Shown: piece after piece, positions 52,221 to 61,144 of the stretch | Layout: each line of letters begins with the position of its first letter | Position numbering within the stretch: the stretch's first letter is position 1 | Assembly (NCBI GenBank): GCA_026708035.1 | Contig: JAPOVQ010000001.1 | Coordinates: forward strand, 62,001 to 126,000 | Direction of reading: 5' to 3' | DNA: 64,000 nt | Source: Chloroflexota bacterium | Lineage (GTDB): Bacteria; Chloroflexota; UBA11872 | Program-made: the position numbers and the translations under genes | The notes under the pieces: model-generated | Told to the model about the DNA's origin: nothing | The model's database searches: none | What the model saw: the letters and a program-made list of their open reading frames with translations, nothing else

Positions 52221-54863
52221 ATGGCCCTGGGCATTCTCAAACACCTCGTCGGCGACGATGCCGAGCGCACTGCGCGACAGCTTCGACCTCGCGTGGCCGA
52301 GATCAACGACCTGGAACCCGAGACGCAGCGGCTCTCGGATCGGGAGCTGCTTGGCGTAACCGACGAGCTGCGCCAGCAGCTGGCGTCCGGCGAGTCGCTG
52401 GACGACCTGCTGCCGGAGGCCTTTGCCGCCGTGCGCGAGGCCGTGCGCCGGCACACGGGCGAGCGGCAGTTCGACGTGCAGCTGATGGGCGGGATGGTGC
52501 TGCACGACGGCGACATTGCCGAGATGCGCACCGGTGAGGGCAAGACGTCGGTGGCGGCATTGGCCGCCTATCTCAACGCGCTCGAAGGCCGCGGCGTGCA
52601 CATCGTGACGGTGAACGACTACCTGGCGGCGCGCGACGCCGGCTGGTACGGCCGCGCCCTCGTGGAGCGCTTGGGGCTGACCGCCGGCGTGATCCAGCAC
52701 GACTTGCCGCCCGACGATCGGCGCGCGGCCTATGCGGCCGACCTGACTTACGGCACGAACAACGAGTTCGGGTTCGACTACCTGCGCGACAACATGGTGC
52801 ACGACCTGGCGCACCGGGTGCAGCGCGGGCTCAACTACGCCATCGTGGACGAGGTCGACAACATCCTCATCGACGAGGCTCGGACGCCGCTCATCATCTC
52901 GGGGGCCGCCGAGGAGTCCACCGAGCACTACTACCAGTTTGCGGGGCTCGTGACGCGGCTGGATGCGGCCACGGACTTCACCGTCGATCTGAAGCTCCGC
53001 GCCGTATCACTGACGGAAGTGGGCATCTCGAAGATGGAGCGGCTGCTCAAGGTCGACAACCTGTACGACGAAAAGTCGTTCCAGCTCGTTCACTACCTGG
53101 AGCAGGCGCTGCGCGCGCAGGTGATGTACACGCGCGGCAAGGACTACGTGCTGTTTGCGAACGGCCAAGTCATCGATGGCCGCGATCGCCGGGCCGAGGT
53201 GGTGATCGTGGACGAGTTCACGGGCCGTCTGATGCACGGGCGGCGCTTCAGCGACGGCTTGCACCAGGCGATCGAGGCCAAGGAAAACGTCGCCGTGCAG
53301 CGCGAGAGCCAGACGATGGCCACGGTGACGTTCCAAAACTACTTCCGCATGTACGAGAAGCTCGCCGGCATGACGGGTACCGCCAAAACGGAAGAGCAAG
53401 AGTTTCAGACCATCTACGACCTCAACGTGCGGGTGATCCCGACGCATCGCGAGATGATCCGGGACGACGCCCCCGACCTCGTCTATGCCTCGGCCAAGGC
53501 TCGTGACCGGGCGGTGATCAGCGGCATCGTCGCGTCCTACCGCGAGCGGCGGCCCGTACTCGTCGGCACGACGTCGATCGAAAAGTCCGAGGAGCTGAGC
53601 GGCATGCTGCGGCGCGAGGGCGTGGTGCACAACGTGCTCAACGCCAAGTACCACGCGCAGGAGGCGCAGATCGTGGCCGAGGCGGGCCGGCTGGACGCGG
53701 TCACCATTGCCACGAACATGGCGGGCCGCGGCACGGACATCATCCTGGGCGGTCGGCCCGAGGGGCGCTCAGCCGCGCAGTGGCAGGCGGAGCACGACCA
53801 GGTCATCGAGCTTGGCGGGCTGCATGTCCTCGGCACCGAGCGGCACGACGCCCGCCGGATCGACAACCAGCTGCGCGGTCGTTCCGGCCGCCAGGGCGAC
53901 CCCGGCGCCAGCCAGTTCTTCGTGTCGCTGGAAGACGAGCTGATGCGGCGGTTCGGCTCGGATCGCATCCAGGGGCTGATGCAGCGGCTGGGCGTGGAAG
54001 AGGACCAGCCGATCGAGAGCGGCATGGTGACGAAGGCGCTTGAATCCGCCCAGACCAAGGTGGAGGCCCACAACTACGAGACGCGCAAGTACGTCATCGA
54101 GTTCGACAACGTGGTGAACCGGCAGCGCGGCGTGATCTACCAGCAGCGCGATCGCATCATCAAGGCCGAAGACCTGGTCGACATGGTGGACGAGATGCTC
54201 GAGCGCGAAGTCGACCACCTGGTGGACGCGCACGACATCTCCCCGCAAACGGAACCGGAGGAGCTGGAAGAGCTGGTGCAGTCATATCTGGCGATCAGCG
54301 GCGGACCCGCCCGCGGCCTGCGGGCGGACGATTTCGAAGGGCTGCGCGCGGACGACCTGCGCGAAGCGCTGCAAGCCCGCGCCCACGAGGATTGGCGTCG
54401 CAAGATCGACGAGCTGCCGGATGACGCCGTGCAGCCGCTGCTGCGCTGGATCATGCTCCAAAACACGGACTATCTCTGGGTACAGCATCTGACCGCCATC
54501 GAAGACGTGCGGCAGGGCATCGGGCTGCGCGCTTACGGGCAGCAGGACCCGCTGGTGGCCTTCAAGCGCGAAGGCTTTCAGATGTTCGAGCAGCTGATGA
54601 CCACCATGCAGTCCGACATCTTGCGGCGCGTGTTTCGCGCGCAGGTGCAGCAGCAGCTCCCGGCCAGCACCGTCCTTTCGCGGCACCGGGAGCAGGCCGC
54701 CGCGGCGACACCAGCGGCACCGGCGGCGGGCGCCAGCCGAGCCAACGGCAGCGGGGGCCAGGCGCCGCGGCTGACGCGGCGCGAGCGCCGACGCCGGGAA
54801 CGCGACGAGAAGAAGCGCGCCAAGCGCCAGGCGCGACGCGGCAAGAAAGTCCGGTCCGGCTAG
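52221..54863 (+). CDS. secA: protein translocase ATPase SecA
   Basis: An 880-residue motor that drives proteins through SecYEG. Marks are MRTGEGKTSVAALAAYLNAL (Walker A about 102-109), VNDYLAARDAGWYG, YGTNNEFGFDYLRDNMV, DEVDNILIDEARTPLIISG, the cross-linking domain, VTIATNMAGRGTDIILGG, LHVLGTERHDARRIDNQLRGRSGRQGDPG and the scaffold domain FDNVVNRQRGVIYQQRD. The C-terminal Ala/Gly-rich linker ends with a dense basic tail (RRERRRRERDEKKRAKRQAR) in place of the cysteine-rich zinc-binding motif of many SecA proteins. prfB starts 11 bases after its stop. Confidence 0.97.
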   Translation: MALGILKHLVGDDAERTARQLRPRVAEINDLEPETQRLSDRELLGVTDELRQQLASGESLDDLLPEAFAAVREAVRRHTGERQFDVQLMGGMVLHDGDIAEMRTGEGKTSVAALAAYLNALEGRGVHIVTVNDYLAARDAGWYGRALVERLGLTAGVIQHDLPPDDRRAAYAADLTYGTNNEFGFDYLRDNMVHDLAHRVQRGLNYAIVDEVDNILIDEARTPLIISGAAEESTEHYYQFAGLVTRLDAATDFTVDLKLRAVSLTEVGISKMERLLKVDNLYDEKSFQLVHYLEQALRAQVMYTRGKDYVLFANGQVIDGRDRRAEVVIVDEFTGRLMHGRRFSDGLHQAIEAKENVAVQRESQTMATVTFQNYFRMYEKLAGMTGTAKTEEQEFQTIYDLNVRVIPTHREMIRDDAPDLVYASAKARDRAVISGIVASYRERRPVLVGTTSIEKSEELSGMLRREGVVHNVLNAKYHAQEAQIVAEAGRLDAVTIATNMAGRGTDIILGGRPEGRSAAQWQAEHDQVIELGGLHVLGTERHDARRIDNQLRGRSGRQGDPGASQFFVSLEDELMRRFGSDRIQGLMQRLGVEEDQPIESGMVTKALESAQTKVEAHNYETRKYVIEFDNVVNRQRGVIYQQRDRIIKAEDLVDMVDEMLEREVDHLVDAHDISPQTEPEELEELVQSYLAISGGPARGLRADDFEGLRADDLREALQARAHEDWRRKIDELPDDAVQPLLRWIMLQNTDYLWVQHLTAIEDVRQGIGLRAYGQQDPLVAFKREGFQMFEQLMTTMQSDILRRVFRAQVQQQLPASTVLSRHREQAAAATPAAPAAGASRANGSGGQAPRLTRRERRRRERDEKKRAKRQARRGKKVRSG

Positions 54864-54874
54864 TCCGCCGCGCC

Positions 54875-56006
54875 ATGCCATCCGCTCTCGACTCCGCCGA
54901 CGTCTTGCAATCCGCTCGCTCACTGTGCGACCGGGTGCGCGACTTTCGGGGGCATCTTTGACCTTGCGTCCAACGCCGAGCGCCTGGCCGAGCTAGAGGC
55001 GCAAATCGCCGAGCCCGAGTTTTGGGGGGACCAAGTCCGGGCTCGCGACACCATGCGCGAAATCACGCGTCTGAAGTCGCAGATCGAGATCTGGGACGAG
55101 CTTGAAACGGCAGCCGCCGAGGTCTTGGAGCTCGCCGAGCTGGCGGACGCGGATGACGCCGACATGCTCGGCGACGTGGCAGCCGAAGCATCCGCGCTGA
55201 CACGCCGCCTCGATGCGCTCGAGACGCAGCTGCTGCTGGGCGGCGAATTCGACGCCCACGATGCCTTCCTCACGATCCAGTCCGGGGCGGGCGGCACGGA
55301 GAGCCAGGACTGGGCCGAGATGCTGCTGCGCATGTATTCGCGCTGGGCCGAGCGGCGCAAGTGCGACGCGACGGTGATCGAGGTATCGCCCGGCGAGGAA
55401 GCCGGCATCAAGAGCGCGACGGTGCAGATCGAGGGCGACTTCGCCTATGGCTATCTGAAGGCCGAGCGCGGCGTGCATCGGCTGGTGCGCCAGTCGCCGT
55501 TCGACGCCGGCAACCGGCGGCACACCTCATTCGCCCGCGTGGACGTGATTCCGGTGCTGGAAGAGGCCGGCGACATCGAGATCGACCCGGCCGACCTCCG
55601 CGTCGAGACCTTTCGGGCCGGCGGGCACGGCGGGCAATACGTCAACAAGACCGATTCGGCGGTGCGAATCACGCACCAGCCGTCGGGCATCGTGGTGAGC
55701 TCCCAAAACCAACGGTCGCAGCACCAGAACCGTGAGGTCGCCCTGCAGGTGCTGCGCGCACGGCTGCTGGAACGCGATATCGCCGCGCGAGAGGCTGAGC
55801 AGGTGCGGCTGCGGGGCGACTTGAAAGCCGTGGACTTCGGCAGCCAGATCCGCTCGTACGTCCTGCACCCCTACCGCATGGTCAAGGACGTGCGCACCGG
55901 CGTGGAGGTGGGCAACACGCAAGCGGTGCTGGACGGCGATCTCGATGTCTTCATCGACACCTACCTGCGGGCGACGGCGCCTTCAACCGTGGAGCGGCCC
56001 TCATGA
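54875..56006 (+). CDS. prfB: peptide chain release factor 2, with programmed +1 frameshift
   Basis: RF2 recognises UAA and UGA. A first frame starts at ATG 54875 and encodes MPSALDSADVLQSARSLCDR and then VRDFRGHL before TGA at 54959-54961. The context CGGGGGCAT-CTT-TGA-C reproduces the classical slippage site: a G-rich anti-ribosome element, CTT then TGA then C. Shifting +1 gives DLASNAERLAELEAQIAEPE and the rest of RF2, including the stop-codon recognition SPF (RQSPFDAGNRRH) and the catalytic GGQ (AGGHGGQYVNKT, about 250). Total is about 376 residues. The next gene overlaps its stop (ATGA). secA is immediately upstream. Confidence 0.96.
54947..54962 (+). promoter_or_regulatory. programmed +1 frameshift site of prfB
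   Basis: CGGGGGCATCTTTGAC: CGGGGG pairs with the ribosome's anti-Shine-Dalgarno, and CTT-TGA-C is the slippery stop. Low RF2 lets ribosomes slip from CTT to TTT and read GAC, so RF2 regulates its own synthesis. Confidence 0.93.
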
Positions 56007-57304
56007 GGCGGCGCGTCGTCCGAGCCCCGCTCGTCGCGATGCTGGTAGCCCTGGCGCTCGTGGGGGCCTGGACCACGTCGGCGGCAGCGGAGCTCGATTC
56101 GGCGGTGCTCACCACGGACGTGGAGTTTGGCACCGGCATCACCTTTCGCCTGGAAATGCCGCATGCGGCCGCGGAGCCTGCCAGCGTCGAGGTGCGTTAC
56201 GGGCTCCCGGACAGCATCGTGGTCCGCCGGTCGGCGGCGGAGTTTTCGGTGGCCGACGGGCTCCTGCGCGCCGCGTTCGCCTGGGAGCCTCGCGACCCGC
56301 TAGTGGTCGGCACCGAGGTCGAGTACCGGTTCGTTGTCCGTTCGGCCGATGGGTCGGAGACTCAAACCGCCCCGGCGGCCGTGAGCTATATCGACGCGAC
56401 GCTGCCTTGGACAACTGCCAGCGAAGGCCTGGTCGAGATTTGGTATTACGCGGGAGGCGAGGCGGTCGAGATGGACGCGCGGGCCGGCATTCGCGCGGCC
56501 CTGGACATCTTGCGCGACAGCTTCGGCGCCGAGCTGGAGCGACCGACGCGGCTGATGCTGTACGCCGACATCGCGCAGATGCGCCGGGACCTGGGGGGTG
56601 GTACGAGTGCCTGGGTCGGCGGCGCAGCGATCGCCGATTTGAACGTCACCGTGCTGCATGCCCCGGTGGTGAACCGCGACCCGCTCGACCTCCAGGCCAC
56701 AGTTGCGCACGAGATCACGCATATCGTCCTGGAACACCGCACGCACAACTCGTTTGGCGGTTTGCCGGCCTGGCTCCACGAGGGCCTGGCCACAACCGTG
56801 GAGGCGGAGATCAAGGAGCGATTTGCCTACGGCGACATCATGACAAGGCTCGTTGACGAGGACAATTTCGTTTCCCTACGCGGCATCACCGGCAGCTTTC
56901 CGGCGGACAGCCAGGCGGCCGTGAACGCGTATGCCCAGAGCAACTCGCTCGTGACGTACATCATCGAGACCTGGGGAAGAGAAGGCATTGCCGACCTGCT
57001 CGAGGCGTATGCGGGCGGCGTGTCCGACAACGAGGCGGTGCAGGCGGCGCTGGGCATCTCGCTCGACGAGCTTGATCGTGCGTGGCTGGGCACCCATGGG
57101 GTGGACAGCCCGACATTTTCGGCGCTGACGCAGCCCGAGATCGCCGGCGCGACGGCGCCACCGGACGGCGAAGGGACGCCACCCGCCCGGCCGGCGCCCG
57201 ACCCCGTCGTTGCCGCCGCGGCCGCGTTGGCCGTCATCGCGGCCGCGGCAACCGTGCTCCTCGTCCGGCGTGTACGCGTCGCGCGCGGATATGCTCGGTA
57301 CTAA
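56003..57304 (+). CDS. peptidase MA-like gluzincin, exported and C-terminally anchored
   Basis: A 433-residue protein with an N-terminal signal (VVRAPLVAMLVALALVGAWTTSAAA). A beta-rich domain of about 120 residues follows, and then a zinc-protease domain with ATVAHEITHIVLEH (HExxH about 235) and, 24 residues further, LPAWLHEGLATTVE with the third ligand glutamate, the peptidase MA/gluzincin arrangement. A Pro-rich linker leads to a C-terminal membrane helix (PVVAAAAALAVIAAAATVLL) and a basic end. It would act outside the cytoplasmic membrane. Its ATG overlaps the prfB stop. Substrates are unknown; cell-wall or envelope quality control is possible. Confidence 0.85.
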   Translation: MRRRVVRAPLVAMLVALALVGAWTTSAAAELDSAVLTTDVEFGTGITFRLEMPHAAAEPASVEVRYGLPDSIVVRRSAAEFSVADGLLRAAFAWEPRDPLVVGTEVEYRFVVRSADGSETQTAPAAVSYIDATLPWTTASEGLVEIWYYAGGEAVEMDARAGIRAALDILRDSFGAELERPTRLMLYADIAQMRRDLGGGTSAWVGGAAIADLNVTVLHAPVVNRDPLDLQATVAHEITHIVLEHRTHNSFGGLPAWLHEGLATTVEAEIKERFAYGDIMTRLVDEDNFVSLRGITGSFPADSQAAVNAYAQSNSLVTYIIETWGREGIADLLEAYAGGVSDNEAVQAALGISLDELDRAWLGTHGVDSPTFSALTQPEIAGATAPPDGEGTPPARPAPDPVVAAAAALAVIAAAATVLLVRRVRVARGYARY

Positions 57305-57370
57305 CGTGAGCCGGGACGGAATTCTCCAGCATCTCCGGGCACCGATCCGTGTGCGGCGCGGGCGACAGCC

Positions 57371-58051
57371 ATGATCGTCCTGGAGGACGTGCACAAGGTC
57401 TATCCCAACGGCACGCAAGCACTCAACGGCGTGAGCCTGGAGATTCCCGAACGCGACTTTGCCTTCCTGGTCGGTCCCAGCGGCGCGGGCAAGACGACCA
57501 TCATTCGGCTCATCAACCGCGACGAGACCGTGACTACTGGCAGCGTGTTCGTGGAAGCCACCGACGTGACCCGGCTGCGGCGCCGGGACGTGCCCCAGCT
57601 GCGGCGGCGCGTGGGAGTGATCTACCAGGACTACAAGCTGTTGCCCTCGCTGACGGTCCGGCAAAACGTGGAGTTCGTGCTGAAGGCCACCAACGAGTTC
57701 GATCACCTGTCCGACGGGCTGGTGGAGGAGACGCTCGCGACCGTGGGGCTTACCCGGCGGACCAACCACTACCCCCACCAGCTATCCGGCGGCGAGCAAC
57801 AACGGACGGCTATCGCGCGCGCGCTGGTGCGGCGGTGCCCGATATTGGTGGCCGACGAGCCGACGGGGAATCTCGATCAGGAGTCGGGCTGGGAAACCAT
57901 CCAACTTCTGGTCCAACTCAACGCGCGGGGCACCACGGTGGTGATCGCCACCCACAACCGGACGCTGGTCGACACGATGCGGCGGCGGGTGATTGAAATC
58001 GAGCGCGGGCGAGTGGTTCGGGACGAGCCCGAGGGTGGCTACTATGGCTAG
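57371..58051 (+). CDS. ftsE: cell division ABC ATPase FtsE
   Basis: A 226-residue ATPase with Walker [15 protein letters not shown] (about 36-49), Q-loop [14 protein letters not shown] (the family-typical YQD-KLL), signature [15 protein letters not shown], Walker [13 protein letters not shown] and H-loop VVIATHN. With FtsX it forms the complex that activates peptidoglycan hydrolases at the septum. Its last eight bases overlap the ftsX start, so the two are translationally coupled. A second FtsE-like gene follows ftsX. The gene begins at ATG 57371. Confidence 0.96.
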   Translation: MIVLEDVHKVYPNGTQALNGVSLEIPERDFAFLVGPSGAGKTTIIRLINRDETVTTGSVFVEATDVTRLRRRDVPQLRRRVGVIYQDYKLLPSLTVRQNVEFVLKATNEFDHLSDGLVEETLATVGLTRRTNHYPHQLSGGEQQRTAIARALVRRCPILVADEPTGNLDQESGWETIQLLVQLNARGTTVVIATHNRTLVDTMRRRVIEIERGRVVRDEPEGGYYG

Positions 58052-58934
58052 GCTGCACGTCGCGCGCTACCTGCTCGGCTCGGCGCTCACGGGCCTTTGG
58101 CGCAACCGCACCATGACGGGCGGCGCCATCGTCACCACGGCCATCATGCTCATCACGTTGGCCGGGTTTCTGGCCATCAACGACACCCTGAACCAGATGG
58201 TGACGGCGCTGGGACGCAAGAGCAACCTGATTGCCTATGTGCGCGACGAGGCGCGCCCCACGCAGGTGATGGCGATCATCGACGATCTGCGCACGCGGCC
58301 CGGCGTCGGCGAAGTCCAGTTCGTGTCCAAGGAGGACGCGCTGGCGATCTTCGAGTCGCGGTTCGTGGACCAGCGCGACATCCTGGACGTGTTGCAGAGC
58401 AATCCGCTGCCGGCCAGCGTGGAGCTTCGTCTGAACGATCCGTCCGTCGTCCCCGAGCTGGCGCAGGAGCTGCAAACGATGACCACGGTCTTCGACGACG
58501 TGGTGGTGCCGCTGGACGTGGTCGAAGAGGTGATTGGGATTTCCAACCTGGCCCGCGTGGCCGGCTCGGTGATCATCATTGCCCTGACCGGCGTGACGCT
58601 GTTCGTGATCGTGAACACGATTCGGATCGCCGTGTTCGCGCGGCGCCAAGAGATTGAAATCATGAAGCTGGTGGGTGCGACCGACTGGTTCGTGCGAGGT
58701 CCGTTCGTGGCGGAGGGCGCGATCATTGGCGGCGTTGGGGCCGGCATCGCGGCCATCGCGCTGGTGGTGCTCTACGCACAAGCCGCGCCGGTCGTCACGC
58801 GGATCGTGTCGTTCCTGCCGGTGTCGACTGACACCGATTTCGTGCGCAACCTGGCGGTCTTTACGCTGCTTGTGGGTCTGATCGTCGGCAGCCTGGGCAG
58901 CTATTTCTCGGTTCGCCGCTACCTTTCGGTGTAG
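58044..58934 (+). CDS. ftsX: cell division protein FtsX
   Basis: A 296-residue membrane protein with the FtsX pattern: cytoplasmic start ARYLLGSALTGLWRNRTMTGGAIVTTAIMLITLAGFLAI, then the extracellular domain (about 45-165) with LIAYVRDEARPTQVMAIIDDL and VEFVSKED-like VQFVSKEDALAIF. Three more helices contain VNTIRIAVFARRQEIEIMKLVGATDWFVRGPFVAEG, the conserved coupling segment. The ATG at 58044 overlaps the end of ftsE and is chosen over a start 17 codons upstream. The C-terminus is SYFSVRRYLSV. It should pair with FtsE and, potentially, with the second ATPase encoded 11 bases downstream. Confidence 0.96.
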   Translation: MARLHVARYLLGSALTGLWRNRTMTGGAIVTTAIMLITLAGFLAINDTLNQMVTALGRKSNLIAYVRDEARPTQVMAIIDDLRTRPGVGEVQFVSKEDALAIFESRFVDQRDILDVLQSNPLPASVELRLNDPSVVPELAQELQTMTTVFDDVVVPLDVVEEVIGISNLARVAGSVIIIALTGVTLFVIVNTIRIAVFARRQEIEIMKLVGATDWFVRGPFVAEGAIIGGVGAGIAAIALVVLYAQAAPVVTRIVSFLPVSTDTDFVRNLAVFTLLVGLIVGSLGSYFSVRRYLSV

Positions 58935-58945
58935 GGCGCGTCGGC

Positions 58946-59647
58946 GTGATCGTGCTGCAGTCGGTCACCAAGAGCTATGGCGACGTGCGGGCGGTAAACG
59001 GCGTCACGCTGGCGATCTCGCGAGGCGAGTTCGCCTTTCTGATGGGGACGAACGGCGCGGGCAAGACCACGCTGCTGCGCCTGATTTCCCGCGAGGAGCA
59101 GCCGGACACCGGCGTGGTCCTCGTCGGGGGCGGCAATACCGCCGAGCTGACCGGGCCGGGGCTGACGCGGCTGCGGCGGCGCATGGGCGTGGTCTACCAA
59201 GACACGCGCCTGCTGCCGAACGCCACGGTGGCCGAGAACGTGGCGCTGCCGCTCCGGGTGCGTGGCATGGGCGGTGCCGATCTGACGTCCGACGTGAAGG
59301 CGGTGCTCGAGCGGGTTCGACTAGCCGACAAAGAGTCGCGCTTTCCCCGGGAGCTGTCGGGCGGCGAGCAGCGGAAGGTGGCCATCGCGCGCGCGGTGGT
59401 CGCGAATCCCGAGATCCTGCTCTGCGATGAGCCGACGGAAAGCCTGAGCGCCGAGCGGGCGGCGGAAATCGTGGACCTGCTGCTGGACATCAACGCCGAC
59501 GGCGTGACCACGGTGGTCGCCACGCACGACACGGGCACGGTGAACCGTCTGCGCCGGCGCGTGATCCACATGGACGACGGCTGCGTGCAATCGGACACAT
59601 TGGTTGGCTCCGCGGCGCAGCCACAGCCCACGAACGGTCCAGGCTAG
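58946..59647 (+). CDS. second FtsE-like ABC ATPase
   Basis: A 233-residue ATPase with Walker A MGTNGAGKTTLLRL, Q-loop VVYQDTRLLPNATVAENVAL, signature LSGGEQRKVAIARAV, Walker B ILLCDEPTESLS and H-loop VVATHDTGTVN. The YQDTRLLPNATV stretch is FtsE-like, and the length matches. It is a paralogue of the ATPase encoded before ftsX, with 11 bases between ftsX and its GTG start. It may replace FtsE in the complex or serve another MacB/LolD-type partner. The C-terminal tail VGSAAQPQPTNGPG is polar and likely disordered. Confidence 0.93.
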   Translation: MIVLQSVTKSYGDVRAVNGVTLAISRGEFAFLMGTNGAGKTTLLRLISREEQPDTGVVLVGGGNTAELTGPGLTRLRRRMGVVYQDTRLLPNATVAENVALPLRVRGMGGADLTSDVKAVLERVRLADKESRFPRELSGGEQRKVAIARAVVANPEILLCDEPTESLSAERAAEIVDLLLDINADGVTTVVATHDTGTVNRLRRRVIHMDDGCVQSDTLVGSAAQPQPTNGPG

Positions 59648-59758
59648 GCCCGCACTGGCATACTGGCTCCCCCCCGGAGCGCCAGCGTGGGCTGCGCCAC
59701 TGACCCGCACGCAGCGCTGCGCTAGGGTTTTGGGGCGACATCGCCAAGGGCTCCTCGC

Positions 59759-61081
59759 ATGAATCGCAACCCGCGGACGGGCATGCTGCTTGCGGCCGCT
59801 GTCGTTGCCCTATGCGCGGTGTTCAGCGCGGGCTTCATTACCGGGACCATCGCCGGGGATCAGGGGACTCAGCCACGGGACCAGTTCGCCGGCGCCGTTG
59901 ACCCCGAACTGCCGGCTGACGTTGACGCAGACCAAGATCCTCGTCCGCTGGCCTTTCCGACCGCGGACGCTCGGCCCGAGACGCCCGCCGAGTTCGACGA
60001 CGTTGACTTCGCCCTGTTCTGGGAGGCCTGGACCGTCATTCAGGACCACTTCTACGGCGGTCCACTCGACCCGGAGATTCTGCGGGAAGGCGCGATTCGC
60101 GGGCTTGCCGAGGCGACCGAGGATCAACACACGGTCTATCAGAACTCCGAGGAAGCCGAGCGCTCTCGTGAGCGAATACGCGGCAGCTTCGTTGGCGTGG
60201 GCATCCGCATCGAGTTGCGCGACGAAACGCCGTTCGTGCTCACGCCGCTGCCAGACTCACCGGCCGAGCGTGCCGGGATTCGCGCCAATGAGTTCGTCGT
60301 CGCGGTGGACGGCGTGGCCACGCGCGGGATGTCGCTGGCTGAGTTCGGCAGGCTCGTGCGCGGCGAGGAGGGGACGTCGGTAGTCCTCACGATGCAGCCC
60401 GAGGGGAGCGAGGACACGCGCGACGTCAGCGTCGAGCGGGCGCGAGTTCTCGTGCCGTCGGTCACGAAGGATCGGTTCGACGAAATCGGCTACGTGCGCA
60501 TTGCCAATTTCGGCAGCCGCACGTCCGGCGAGCTGCGGCAGGCCCTGGACGATCTTGCGGCTAAAGACATTTCCGCCCTGGTGCTCGACCTTCGCAACAA
60601 CCCGGGCGGGCTGCTCGACGCGAGCGTGCGGGTCGCGGCCCAGTTCCTGGCCAAGGGCCAGACCATTCTGATCCAGGATCACCGCCATGAGGGTCGCACG
60701 CGCTGGCGCGTTCAGGACGAAGGGGGCGATACGACGACGCCCATGTTGGTGCTCGTGAACGGCGGATCGGCCAGCGCCTCCGAAATCGTGGCCGGCGCGC
60801 TCCAAGCGCACGGCCGCGCCCAGTTGATGGGCGACGAGACCTTCGGGAAGGGCTCGATGCAAGAGCTGCATCAGTTGTCGGACGAGTCCGTGATGCGAGT
60901 GACAAGCGGCATCTGGATCACGCCGAACGACGTGAATCTCAACGACTCGGGGCTTACACCGGACGTGCCGCACGAGTCCTCGGACGGGCCCTACGGCGGC
61001 GAGGATGACGAGCTCTTGCAGGAGGCGCTGCGCCGGCTTGGCGCCGACCGCATTCCGGACGTAGACCCAAAGCAGCCGTAA
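59759..61081 (+). CDS. C-terminal processing peptidase (S41/CtpA family)
   Basis: A 440-residue exported or membrane-anchored serine protease. An N-terminal hydrophobic segment (MLLAAAVVALCAVFSAGFITG) is followed by an acidic linker. The PDZ domain (about 140-230) has GVGIRIELRDETPFVLTPLPDSPAERAGI. The catalytic domain reads VLDLRNNPGGLLDASV, with the serine in VNGGSASASEIVAGAL and the lysine in ETFGKGSMQ, forming a Ser/Lys dyad. Family members trim or degrade envelope proteins. It lies 111 bases downstream of the second FtsE-like gene in the same direction. No specific substrate is evident. Confidence 0.94.
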   Translation: MNRNPRTGMLLAAAVVALCAVFSAGFITGTIAGDQGTQPRDQFAGAVDPELPADVDADQDPRPLAFPTADARPETPAEFDDVDFALFWEAWTVIQDHFYGGPLDPEILREGAIRGLAEATEDQHTVYQNSEEAERSRERIRGSFVGVGIRIELRDETPFVLTPLPDSPAERAGIRANEFVVAVDGVATRGMSLAEFGRLVRGEEGTSVVLTMQPEGSEDTRDVSVERARVLVPSVTKDRFDEIGYVRIANFGSRTSGELRQALDDLAAKDISALVLDLRNNPGGLLDASVRVAAQFLAKGQTILIQDHRHEGRTRWRVQDEGGDTTTPMLVLVNGGSASASEIVAGALQAHGRAQLMGDETFGKGSMQELHQLSDESVMRVTSGIWITPNDVNLNDSGLTPDVPHESSDGPYGGEDDELLQEALRRLGADRIPDVDPKQP

Positions 61082-61144
61082 GCACGGTAGGCGGCATACG
61101 TCGGGCGGGGCCGGGACACGCCTGCGCCGACCCAAAGCGGCCGG

